Shown: in pieces, positions 1 through 5,345 of the stretch
How the letters are laid out: every line of letters begins with the position of its first letter
How positions within the stretch are numbered: the stretch's first letter is position 1
From: Bacteroidetes bacterium UBA7368
Lineage (GTDB): Bacteria > Bacteroidota > Rhodothermia > Rhodothermales > UBA10348
NCBI GenBank assembly: GCA_002469915.1
Contig: DKOG01000119.1
Span: forward strand, 1-5,345
Reading direction: 5' to 3'
Length of the DNA: 5,345 bases
Notes under the pieces: model-generated
Databases searched by the model: none
What the model was told of the DNA's origin: nothing
Seen by the model: the letters and a program-made list of their open reading frames with translations, nothing else
Made by a program: the position numbers and the translations under genes

Positions 1-784
1 CAACTCCGCCACCAACAGATGGTCTAGAATAGGTTTTGAAGCCTTGGGCCTCAGCCCGTCCAGCTATTACAGCTAGCATAAAGTGTCTAAAGGAGCCCAT
101 GAATGAAGCCCGCCGTTTTTCTTCCCAACGTTTAGCCTGCTCAGGAGAACTGGCATCCATCTCCTCATACAAACCCTCTCCGTCGTACTGCACTCTGCTC
201 GGGGTCGATTTGAAGTCTTCTAGGAAATACTGAATCCGATACCCGAGTGCCCTGTTTTCAATTATTAAAGGAGCGGCTGCCACGGCAGTGAACGTACCCC
301 TTTTGTCTTCAAAGTCTAGCACTTCCGGGTTAATAATACTGGTCTCTAGTGCATTGGTCGTTTCGCCGATAAACAACCGAGTAAACTTCCTGAGCCGCTT
401 TTTCCAATTTTTATCGCGTTCAGCCTCGACCACAATCTCGCCCGCTTCTAGAATCGAGCCAGTGAGCTCAAAGTCGAACGTATAGGCGCGACTGGTTCGC
501 AACATGATATCCAGAAAATCAGACTCAAAGCCAAGCATGGAAACGTATAACCGGTGCGCGCCAGTGGGCACATTAACGAGGTCGTAGTTGCCGTCTAAAT
601 CGGTCACTGATCCGATCATCGAGTTGGCGATAAAGACGTGTGCCCCAACAATGGGCTCTCCCGTACCTGTTTCAAGAACTCGTCCACTAATTGAGGCACG
701 AGTGTTCGGTTGAGCGAGGACTGATCCAACCATGGAAACCATGAAAACCAGTGCAAAAAGGCTATTTTTCAAGAAATACGTCAT
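1..784 (-). CDS. Secreted carboxypeptidase-regulatory-like domain protein (3' end outside window)
   Basis: An open frame begins with ATG at 784-782 and runs off the left edge after 261 codons without a stop. Residues 1-24 form a signal peptide: a Lys near the start, a hydrophobic stretch and a V-L-A end with cleavage likely before Q25. Residues about 31-118 match the CarboxypepD_reg-like beta-sandwich fold, with the typical SISGRV start, a GEPIVGAHV strand, a TDLDGNYDL turn and a VPTGAHRLYVSMLGF strand. After this come W127 and a conserved region with FIGETTNA (138-145), NPEVLDF (152-158) and PLIIENRALGYRI (172-184). A basic, W-containing helix with a GSFRHF motif lies near 220-235. This arrangement recurs in exported proteins of Bacteroidota and relatives. 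No TonB plug or barrel is seen in the visible part, and no catalytic residues can be named. No clear Shine-Dalgarno is present. It lies 90 bp downstream of the acyl-CoA synthetase gene on the same strand. Molecular role unknown. Confidence 0.85.
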   Translation of the reverse strand, partial: MTYFLKNSLFALVFMVSMVGSVLAQPNTRASISGRVLETGTGEPIVGAHVFIANSMIGSVTDLDGNYDLVNVPTGAHRLYVSMLGFESDFLDIMLRTSRAYTFDFELTGSILEAGEIVVEAERDKNWKKRLRKFTRLFIGETTNALETSIINPEVLDFEDKRGTFTAVAAAPLIIENRALGYRIQYFLEDFKSTPSRVQYDGEGLYEEMDASSPEQAKRWEEKRRASFMGSFRHFMLAVIAGRAEAQGFKTYSRPSVGGGV

Positions 785-874
785 ATCCGAAGAGTTGGCT
801 TGATAATGGACCAACCTACTGCAAAATTCAGTCCGTTTGCGGTCAGGTCCCTGTGTTTTGCCCTAAGACAGGTT

Positions 875-2845
875 TCAACTAGCGTTTTGTATATCGGAGA
901 TAGAAGCTGGGCTTTCAATGCTGGACAAGTCACCGGGGTTTGTCCCCAGGTAGGTAGCTTGAATCACTCGGCGCATAACCTTTGCATTTCTAGTTTTGGG
1001 AAGGGATGCGGTAAAGCGGACAAACCCCGGTTTTAGGGGACGCCCCAACTCGTTCACAATGCAGGCGACGAGCTTCTGTCGAAGCTCCTCCGAGGCTGAG
1101 AAGCCGTGGGCCAGAACCACGTAGACCCCGAGCTCTTCTCCCTTGATGTCATGAGGGATTCCAATTGCGGCACTTTCTTGAATTTCAGGCTCTGCGTTCA
1201 CAATGGACTCCACCTCAGCAGGCCCAACTCGTTTACCGGCTACTTTAATGGTGTCGTCACTTCGTCCAAGGATAAACCATAGTCCATCATCATCAATGGC
1301 GGCGAAATCACCATGGACCCATGTGTTATCTATTCGCTTCCAGTAGGAATCCAAGTAACGTTGCTTGTCTTTCCAAAAGCCTCGCGTCATACCGATCCAA
1401 GGCTGACGAATGATGAGTTCCCCCACGGTGCCGTGAACGGAATGTCCATCTGAATCTACTACATCGGCCGCCATTCCCGGGACGGGTCCAGAGAATGAAC
1501 ACGGTTTAAGGGGCTTGAAAAAATTCCCACAAACGATGCCACCAGAAATTTCAGTTCCCCCTGAATAATTCAGGATGGGCTTACTACTCGATAGTACATG
1601 CTCGAATACCCAATTCCAAGAAGCAGGGTCCCAAGGACTGCCCGTTGAACCAACGGCACGCAGGGCACTGAGGTTGTGTTTGTTGACGTGCTTTTCCCCA
1701 GCAGGCATGAGGGCCCGTATTAGAACTGGCGAGAGGCCAAGGTGGGTAACCTGTTGTTGATCAACCAGTTGCCAAGTTCGATCAGGTTCAGGGAAATCAG
1801 GTGCCCCATCATAAATCACCATGCTGGCACCGATAATGAGAGTTCCAAAAACAAGCCAAGGGCCCATCATCCAGCCCATATCACTCATCCAATACATCGT
1901 TTCGCCTGGCTTCACGTCCATGGCGTGATACATATCCTGAGCGCTCTTAATGGGAAAGCCGCAATGGGTATGTACGGCTCCCTTCGGTCGCCCCGTCGTT
2001 CCCGAGGTATAGATGAGCATCATCATGTCTTCTGCCGAAGTACTCAGCGTTTCAGCCTCTTCACGTTGGCCAGATATGTAGGTATGGTAGAAGACATCTC
2101 TTCCGGAGGTCATCGGGAGGTCTGAGCGATTACATCGATTTTGAACCACAACCCGACGGACGGTTGGGCAATCACGAAGCGCCTCATCGGCCGTTTCCTT
2201 CATATTGATGACTTTTCCGCGGCGGGGTGCGCCATCTGCGGTAAAGAGACCCACCGCACCTCCGTCATTCAGTCTGGTCGCTACTGCTTTAGGCCCGTAG
2301 CCTGAGAAGAGAGGGAGGATGATACCTCCCACCTTAATGATGGCTAAAAAAGCAAAGATGAGTTCGGGTGTCATCGGCATAAACAGTCCGATAATATCCC
2401 CCTTGCCAAATCCATCTGAACGTAGCGCGTTGGCACACCGGCATACTTCCCGATTGAGTTCTGCGTACGAATAGGTGGAATGGGTGCCTTCCTCGGATTC
2501 GTACCTTAACGCTGTCCGCTCGGCCGTCTCTGGAGTGGCCAGCCACTTGTCCAGCATATTGTGGACGATGTTCATTCGACCATCTACACACCAAACCGGA
2601 AACTGGGGTCCCTCGCTTTCGTCGACCACTTTAGAGTAGGGTACTTCGAATTCGATCTCCAAGTGCCGAATAGCCGCATCCCAAAACCAAGCAATGTCTG
2701 TAGTACTTCGCTGCATGACCTCATCCAGAGACGACAACTCATGGATATCCATGAATTGCTTTAGGTTGGATGACCTGATTTGTTCGGGATTCGGTGTCCA
2801 AGCTACTTGCTGGTCGAAGGGAAATGTCTTTGCCTCAGCATGCAT
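875..2845 (-). CDS. AMP-forming acyl-CoA synthetase, acetoacetyl-/acetyl-CoA synthetase-like
   Basis: The protein is 656 aa and full length for this family. It activates a carboxylate with ATP to an acyl-adenylate and then forms the CoA thioester, presumably in the cytosol. An ACAS_N-type region covers about residues 52-105 (FWDAAIRHLEIEF...). The P-loop YTSGTTGRPKGA is at 279-290. YSGGTEISGG at 427-436 is the A5 motif, HGDF at 511-514 carries the ribose-binding Asp (D513), and GRSDDTIKVAGKR at 527-539 holds R528, the likely hinge D530 and R539. LPKTRNAKVMRR at 615-626 carries K622, the adenylation lysine. The Trp that bounds the acetate pocket of acetyl-CoA synthetase (W414 in the Salmonella enzyme) aligns with G429, as in acetoacetyl-CoA synthetases, so acetate is unlikely to be the only substrate. 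Plant acyl-activating enzymes AAE17/18, from memory, share the GGTEI-GG pattern. ATG at 2845-2843 is chosen because conserved sequence begins soon after. The family is secure; the substrate is inferred. Confidence 0.93.
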   Translation of the reverse strand: MHAEAKTFPFDQQVAWTPNPEQIRSSNLKQFMDIHELSSLDEVMQRSTTDIAWFWDAAIRHLEIEFEVPYSKVVDESEGPQFPVWCVDGRMNIVHNMLDKWLATPETAERTALRYESEEGTHSTYSYAELNREVCRCANALRSDGFGKGDIIGLFMPMTPELIFAFLAIIKVGGIILPLFSGYGPKAVATRLNDGGAVGLFTADGAPRRGKVINMKETADEALRDCPTVRRVVVQNRCNRSDLPMTSGRDVFYHTYISGQREEAETLSTSAEDMMMLIYTSGTTGRPKGAVHTHCGFPIKSAQDMYHAMDVKPGETMYWMSDMGWMMGPWLVFGTLIIGASMVIYDGAPDFPEPDRTWQLVDQQQVTHLGLSPVLIRALMPAGEKHVNKHNLSALRAVGSTGSPWDPASWNWVFEHVLSSSKPILNYSGGTEISGGIVCGNFFKPLKPCSFSGPVPGMAADVVDSDGHSVHGTVGELIIRQPWIGMTRGFWKDKQRYLDSYWKRIDNTWVHGDFAAIDDDGLWFILGRSDDTIKVAGKRVGPAEVESIVNAEPEIQESAAIGIPHDIKGEELGVYVVLAHGFSASEELRQKLVACIVNELGRPLKPGFVRFTASLPKTRNAKVMRRVIQATYLGTNPGDLSSIESPASISDIQNAS

Positions 2846-2870
2846 AGTATATATTCTTGATTTTGAGGCA
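2831..2870 (-). promoter_or_regulatory. Inverted repeat enclosing the synthetase start codon
   Basis: TGCCTCA at 2831-2837 is exactly complementary to TGAGGCA at 2864-2870, leaving a 26-nt loop that contains the ATG at 2845-2843. In the transcript, the 5' arm lies in the leader and the 3' arm lies in codons 3-5. A hairpin of this kind could modulate translation initiation. The loop is long and the stem only 7 bp, so a chance occurrence is quite possible. No recognisable riboswitch fold is seen. Confidence 0.25.
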
Positions 2871-2884
2871 GGGTATGAATACCC
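2871..2884. promoter_or_regulatory. Perfect palindrome GGGTAT-GA-ATACCC, candidate operator or leader hairpin
   Basis: Six bases (GGGTAT, 2871-2876) are repeated exactly in inverted form (ATACCC, 2879-2884) around a 2-bp spacer, 26 bp upstream of the synthetase ATG in the divergent intergenic region. The symmetry suits a dimeric repressor or activator site. On the minus strand, a TTGACT hexamer (2904-2899) lies 16 bp upstream of a TATTCA hexamer (2882-2877) inside this palindrome, so the site could overlap a weak -10 element of the synthetase promoter. A 2-nt loop is too tight for a stable RNA hairpin with all six pairs, so a DNA site is more likely. No regulator gene is visible. Confidence 0.35.
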
Positions 2885-2887
2885 GGC

Positions 2888-2918
2888 TTTTTGAAGAAGT
2901 CAATCTGCAGTAAATTTT
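2888..2918 (+). promoter_or_regulatory. Possible Bacteroidota-type promoter for the repeat lipoprotein
   Basis: TTTTTG at 2888-2893 is followed after 17 bp by TAAATTTT at 2911-2918. The second element differs from the Bacteroidota -7 consensus TAnnTTTG only at the last base, and the first resembles the -33 TTG element. Transcription would start roughly 70 nt before the lipoprotein ATG. The region is AT-rich, so a near match is not rare. Confidence 0.25.
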
Positions 2919-2961
2919 AAAAACCTTATGGGCCGGTGTACGTTAACCCGCTCAATCCATC

Positions 2962-2981
2962 GTAACCATAGGCAACCATAG
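2962..2981 (+). repeat. Tandem 10-bp direct repeat upstream of the lipoprotein gene
   Basis: GTAACCATAG (2962-2971) is followed immediately by GCAACCATAG (2972-2981), 9 of 10 bases identical, ending 12 bp before the ATG at 2994. A 10-bp period is about one helical turn, so both copies would face the same side of the DNA. This could be a regulator site, a leader element or a small chance duplication. Confidence 0.4.
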
Positions 2982-2993
2982 AAGTCCCAACTT

Positions 2994-4337
2994 ATGAAGC
3001 GCTACGTTTCATCTCTAGTTTTTCTCGTGCTTCTTTCCAGTTGTAGCACCGATAGTGCTCCCAACGGAATGATCGTAGATATGTACCCCGGTCCGGACGC
3101 GGGAAACCCCAACTCGCTGATCAACTACGAAGGTACGCTGTATATGCAGTTGTCCGATCCTGATTATGGCTCGGAAATATGGACCTATGATGGCGAATTG
3201 TTGGAACGTATCTCGGATATCGAGCCTGGTTCTGGGAATGCTGTTCCGTCTCGATTTCTCATTTTTCAAGATGAGCTTCTGTTTACCGCGCTAAAGGAGC
3301 CTTATGGTCGTGAACTATTTATGTGGGATGGTTCTAAAGACCAATTACTGAAAGATATAGGCGGAGATCCTGGAAGTTCGCGCCCAGGTGCATTTTTTGA
3401 ATTCAACGATATTTTGTACTTCTCTGCCAATGATCAAAAATCAGGGTATGAGTTGTGGCAGTGGGATGGGAAGGAGATCAGCCAAACGTCTGATATTAAT
3501 GACGGGCCAGCCAGTTCTAGTCCGAAAGCCATGGTTGAGCTCGATGGCGTGATATACTTTTCAGCCGAAAGAGCGGGTTTTGGAACGGAACTGTTTCGAT
3601 ATGATGGATTCACGATCGATATGATTGCTGATCTAAATCCAGGACCCTCAGGATCGCTTCCAAGAGGGCTAACCGTTTTGGGTAGTACACTTTACTTTCA
3701 GGCCTACACACCGGATACAGGGATCGAGTTGTTTGCTTTCGATGGCGAAGATATTTCGATAGTGGAAGACTTGCAGCCGGGAACGGATAGCTCTTCGCCT
3801 CGAAATCTGACCGGCTTCGCTGGAAAACTATTCTACGTAGCCAATTCGCCGGAGCATGGTGTAGAATTGTTTTTGATATCCGAAGGTGAAGGACCCGAGT
3901 TAGTTGCAGATATTCGGCCAGATGAACGAGGATCTGATCCTGAACAACTCTTTATTGCCGGCGAAAAGATGTATTTCTCGGCAAACGACGGAGAATCAGG
4001 GCTTGAACTCTGGCAATGGTCAGAGGCTAATGGGGCTCAGCAAGTTACTGATATCAGTGAAGGAGTGACGGGATCTGACCCGCATGCATTCATCCAATAT
4101 GATGATGTATGGACCTACTTCACCGCCCGTACAGAGAGGTATGGGTTCGAAACCTGGAGAACCGACGGATCAACAACAGAAATGCTTTTAGACGCTTGGC
4201 CTGGAAGCAACGGATCGACTCCAAACGATTACGGGTTGATCGGCAATCAGGTATGCTTCTCAGCCCAGGACGGTATTCATGGCCGAGAGCTATGGTGTAT
4301 CTCTCATGATGAAGCAGTTCCTGTAATGTCTCGCTGA
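2994..4337 (+). CDS. Lipoprotein with nine ELWxxDGT-type repeats
   Basis: The 447-aa protein begins with a lipoprotein signal peptide: MKR, a hydrophobic core at 5-14 and a lipobox L14-S15-S16-C17, so C17 should be lipidated and the protein anchored in the envelope. From about residue 27 to the end it consists of nine units. Each has a D-x-x-PG-type start, a small-residue turn with Pro, a hydrophobic strand of LYFSA type, a short GxxxG-like turn and an ELW/ELF strand, usually followed by an Asp-Gly. The E of the ELW motif is at 61, 107, 153, 199, 245, 291, 338, 386 and 432, a period of 46-48. This is the ELWxxDGT repeat family, whose function is not defined; a beta-propeller-like fold is an inference. 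Apart from C17, the only cysteines are C421 and C435 in the last unit. ATG 2994 is chosen because the signal peptide starts there; AGAAG at 2980-2984 is at best a weak ribosome site. Divergent from the synthetase and convergent with hmgA. Confidence 0.92.
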   Translation: MKRYVSSLVFLVLLSSCSTDSAPNGMIVDMYPGPDAGNPNSLINYEGTLYMQLSDPDYGSEIWTYDGELLERISDIEPGSGNAVPSRFLIFQDELLFTALKEPYGRELFMWDGSKDQLLKDIGGDPGSSRPGAFFEFNDILYFSANDQKSGYELWQWDGKEISQTSDINDGPASSSPKAMVELDGVIYFSAERAGFGTELFRYDGFTIDMIADLNPGPSGSLPRGLTVLGSTLYFQAYTPDTGIELFAFDGEDISIVEDLQPGTDSSSPRNLTGFAGKLFYVANSPEHGVELFLISEGEGPELVADIRPDERGSDPEQLFIAGEKMYFSANDGESGLELWQWSEANGAQQVTDISEGVTGSDPHAFIQYDDVWTYFTARTERYGFETWRTDGSTTEMLLDAWPGSNGSTPNDYGLIGNQVCFSAQDGIHGRELWCISHDEAVPVMSR

Positions 4338-4355
4338 GCTGCACGACCAGCTTAG
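4334..4355. terminator. Candidate bidirectional terminator hairpin between convergent genes
   Basis: CTGAGCTG (4334-4341) and CAGCTTAG (4348-4355) form an 8-bp inverted repeat with one mismatched position (a G-U pair in the plus-strand RNA) and a 6-nt loop. It covers the lipoprotein TGA (4335-4337) and the hmgA TAA (4354-4352), and the gap between the genes is only 14 bp. The plus-strand side is followed by a modestly T-rich TCGTATTTCTC. The minus-strand side has no T tract, so factor-independent termination in that direction is doubtful. Confidence 0.35.
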
Positions 4356-5345
4356 TCGTATTTCTCTGGTCTCCAGGATAGCATGTAATCGCTGTCTTCC
4401 ATATTCACCGCCAACTTGGTCATGTGAAGGGGGCGAAACGTGTCGACCATTACAGCCAATTCCTCAGTCCGTGTTTTCCCTATGGATGCTTCGACCGTCC
4501 TTGGATGTGGACCGTGGACAATTCCGCCAGGATGCAGCGTGAAAGAGCCGCGATCAATATCTCGTCGACTCATAAAGTCGCCCTCAGCGTAGTAAAGCAC
4601 CTCGTCCGAATCGATATTGGAGTGGTTGTAGGGAGCAGGGATGGCCTCGGGGTGATAATCGTACATGCGCGGGACAAACGAGCAGATTACAAAATTGTGT
4701 CCCGTGAAATGCTGGTGTACCGGAGGGGGCTGATGAACTCGTCCCGTAATCGGTTCAAAATCATGAATTGAGGTTGCATACGGGTACATATAACCATCCC
4801 ATCCAACATAGTCGAATGGATGGTATCTGAAGTGCACAGGATGCAAATAGCCATGCTTGGCGATTCGAACTTCAAAGTCACCTTTTTCGTCATGAGTGAC
4901 GAGGTCTGTTGGTGGTCGGATATCCCTTTCACAGAACGGTGAGTGCTCGAGTAACTGTCCAGAGGAATTGAGGTATCGTTTTGGGTAGTGAATTTCTGAA
5001 AACGACTCAATTACGAGAAGTCTGGAATGCTCGCTGGTAAAACGCCACTTATGCGTGATTGTACGGGGTACGTGAACATAGTCACCTTTGCGAAAATGCA
5101 CGTTTCCAAACGGACTCTCAAGTACGCCTTCTCCGTCGTGCACGTATATCATCTCATCGGCAACGGCGTTCCGGTAGAAATAGTTCATCTCCTCGGTAGG
5201 AGTGGCAACCGCCAATCGAACATCCGAATTGCCCATCATATACCGACGTGATTCCAACCACGCTCCAGAAGACTCCACGCTCTTACTTCGCACATGTCGA
5301 TGTCGCAAGAAATCCAGATCGACATAATCCGGTGCAAAGGGTATG
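4352..5345 (-). CDS. hmgA: Homogentisate 1,2-dioxygenase (N-terminus outside window)
   Basis: This Fe(II) enzyme cleaves the ring of homogentisate to 4-maleylacetoacetate in tyrosine/phenylalanine catabolism. The frame is open to the right edge; 330 residues and the TAA stop are visible. The bacterial short form is about 385 aa, so some 55 N-terminal residues are missing. A TTG at 5308-5306 begins an in-frame stretch but is not the start, because homologous-looking sequence (APDYVDLDF) continues upstream. Family hallmarks include NYFYRNAVADEM, GEGVLES, a SPFCERDIRPPT block, HDFEPITGRVHQPPPVHQ, and FVPR-YDYHPEAIPAPYNH near the active site. The expected metal ligands are present: His in YNHSN (codon 4624-4622), Glu in SDEVLYY (codon 4603-4601) and His in IVHGPHP (codon 4516-4514). 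The two His are 36 residues apart, as in the human enzyme (H335 and H371). It converges on the lipoprotein gene. Its promoter and any operon partners lie beyond the window. Confidence 0.95.
   Translation of the reverse strand, partial: IPFAPDYVDLDFLRHRHVRSKSVESSGAWLESRRYMMGNSDVRLAVATPTEEMNYFYRNAVADEMIYVHDGEGVLESPFGNVHFRKGDYVHVPRTITHKWRFTSEHSRLLVIESFSEIHYPKRYLNSSGQLLEHSPFCERDIRPPTDLVTHDEKGDFEVRIAKHGYLHPVHFRYHPFDYVGWDGYMYPYATSIHDFEPITGRVHQPPPVHQHFTGHNFVICSFVPRMYDYHPEAIPAPYNHSNIDSDEVLYYAEGDFMSRRDIDRGSFTLHPGGIVHGPHPRTVEASIGKTRTEELAVMVDTFRPLHMTKLAVNMEDSDYMLSWRPEKYD

Noticed and set aside
36..485. Two 65-codon plus-strand frames (36-233 and 288-485)
   Set aside because: Both are antisense to the exported CarboxypepD_reg protein, which has a signal peptide and conserved motifs on the minus strand.
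794..815. GTTGG...CCAAC inverted repeat just upstream of the CarboxypepD_reg gene
   Set aside because: Five base pairs around a 12-nt loop are expected by chance; nothing else supports a function.
850..872. CCTGT...ACAGG inverted repeat just after the synthetase stop as a terminator
   Set aside because: The stem is only 5 bp with a 13-nt loop and is not followed by a T tract on the minus strand.
800..1036. 78-codon plus-strand open frame across the 785-874 gap and the synthetase 3' end
   Set aside because: Most of it is antisense to the conserved A10 region of the synthetase. There is no clear ribosome site and the composition is not convincing.
1742..2125. 127-codon open frame on the plus strand inside the synthetase gene
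   Set aside because: It is antisense to the strongly conserved adenylation domain, including the P-loop region, and its translation has no recognisable domain or signal.
4424..4771. 115-codon plus-strand open frame inside hmgA
   Set aside because: It is antisense to the metal-ligand region of homogentisate dioxygenase, whose reading frame is beyond doubt.
5306..5308. TTG as the start of hmgA
   Set aside because: The frame stays open to 5345 with family-like sequence, and the protein would lack about 65 N-terminal residues. The real start must lie outside the window.
1..5345. Defence system, mobile element, CRISPR array or RNA gene
   Set aside because: No transposase, integrase, nuclease, toxin-antitoxin pair, spaced repeats, tRNA-like fold or rRNA sequence is visible. 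The genes are metabolic and envelope genes.

Overview
The window looks like a piece of a chromosome from a Bacteroidota-type bacterium, in the broad sense that includes Rhodothermota and Balneolota. Three things point there. The first is a secreted protein with an N-terminal carboxypeptidase-regulatory-like domain followed by a conserved region typical of that group. The second is an ELWxxDGT-repeat lipoprotein. The third is a short, bacterial-type homogentisate 1,2-dioxygenase. Shine-Dalgarno sequences are weak or absent, which also fits. Base composition is balanced. I see no phage, IS, CRISPR, tRNA or rRNA signal. The lineage is an inference from protein style, not from a marker gene.

Layout: (1) 1-784, minus strand: a secreted CarboxypepD_reg-like protein whose C-terminus lies off the left edge. 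(2) 785-874: a 90-bp gap with only weak 5-bp inverted repeats. (3) 875-2845, minus strand: a complete 656-aa AMP-forming acyl-CoA synthetase of the acetyl-/acetoacetyl-CoA synthetase type. It is in the same direction as gene 1 and upstream of it, so the two may be co-transcribed. (4) 2846-2993: a 148-bp divergent intergenic region with a perfect 6+6 palindrome, an inverted repeat whose loop holds the synthetase start codon, a possible Bacteroidota-type promoter and a tandem 10-bp repeat. (5) 2994-4337, plus strand: a 447-aa lipoprotein made of nine 46-47-residue ELWxxDGT-type units. (6) 4338-4351: a 14-bp convergent gap inside a short inverted repeat that spans both stop codons. (7) 4352-5345, minus strand: homogentisate 1,2-dioxygenase (hmgA), with its N-terminus off the right edge.

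Functional link: homogentisate dioxygenase opens the aromatic ring in tyrosine/phenylalanine breakdown, a pathway that ends in fumarate and acetoacetate. The synthetase resembles acetoacetyl-CoA synthetases and lacks the acetate-pocket tryptophan of acetyl-CoA synthetase. A reasonable hypothesis is therefore that it activates the acetoacetate released by that pathway. The two genes are on the same strand but are separated by the oppositely oriented lipoprotein gene, so they are probably separate transcription units. The lipoprotein and the CarboxypepD_reg protein are envelope or exported proteins of unknown role. Nothing here clearly forms a new multi-gene system. The most distinctive items are the regular nine-unit lipoprotein, the altered synthetase pocket and the structured synthetase leader.
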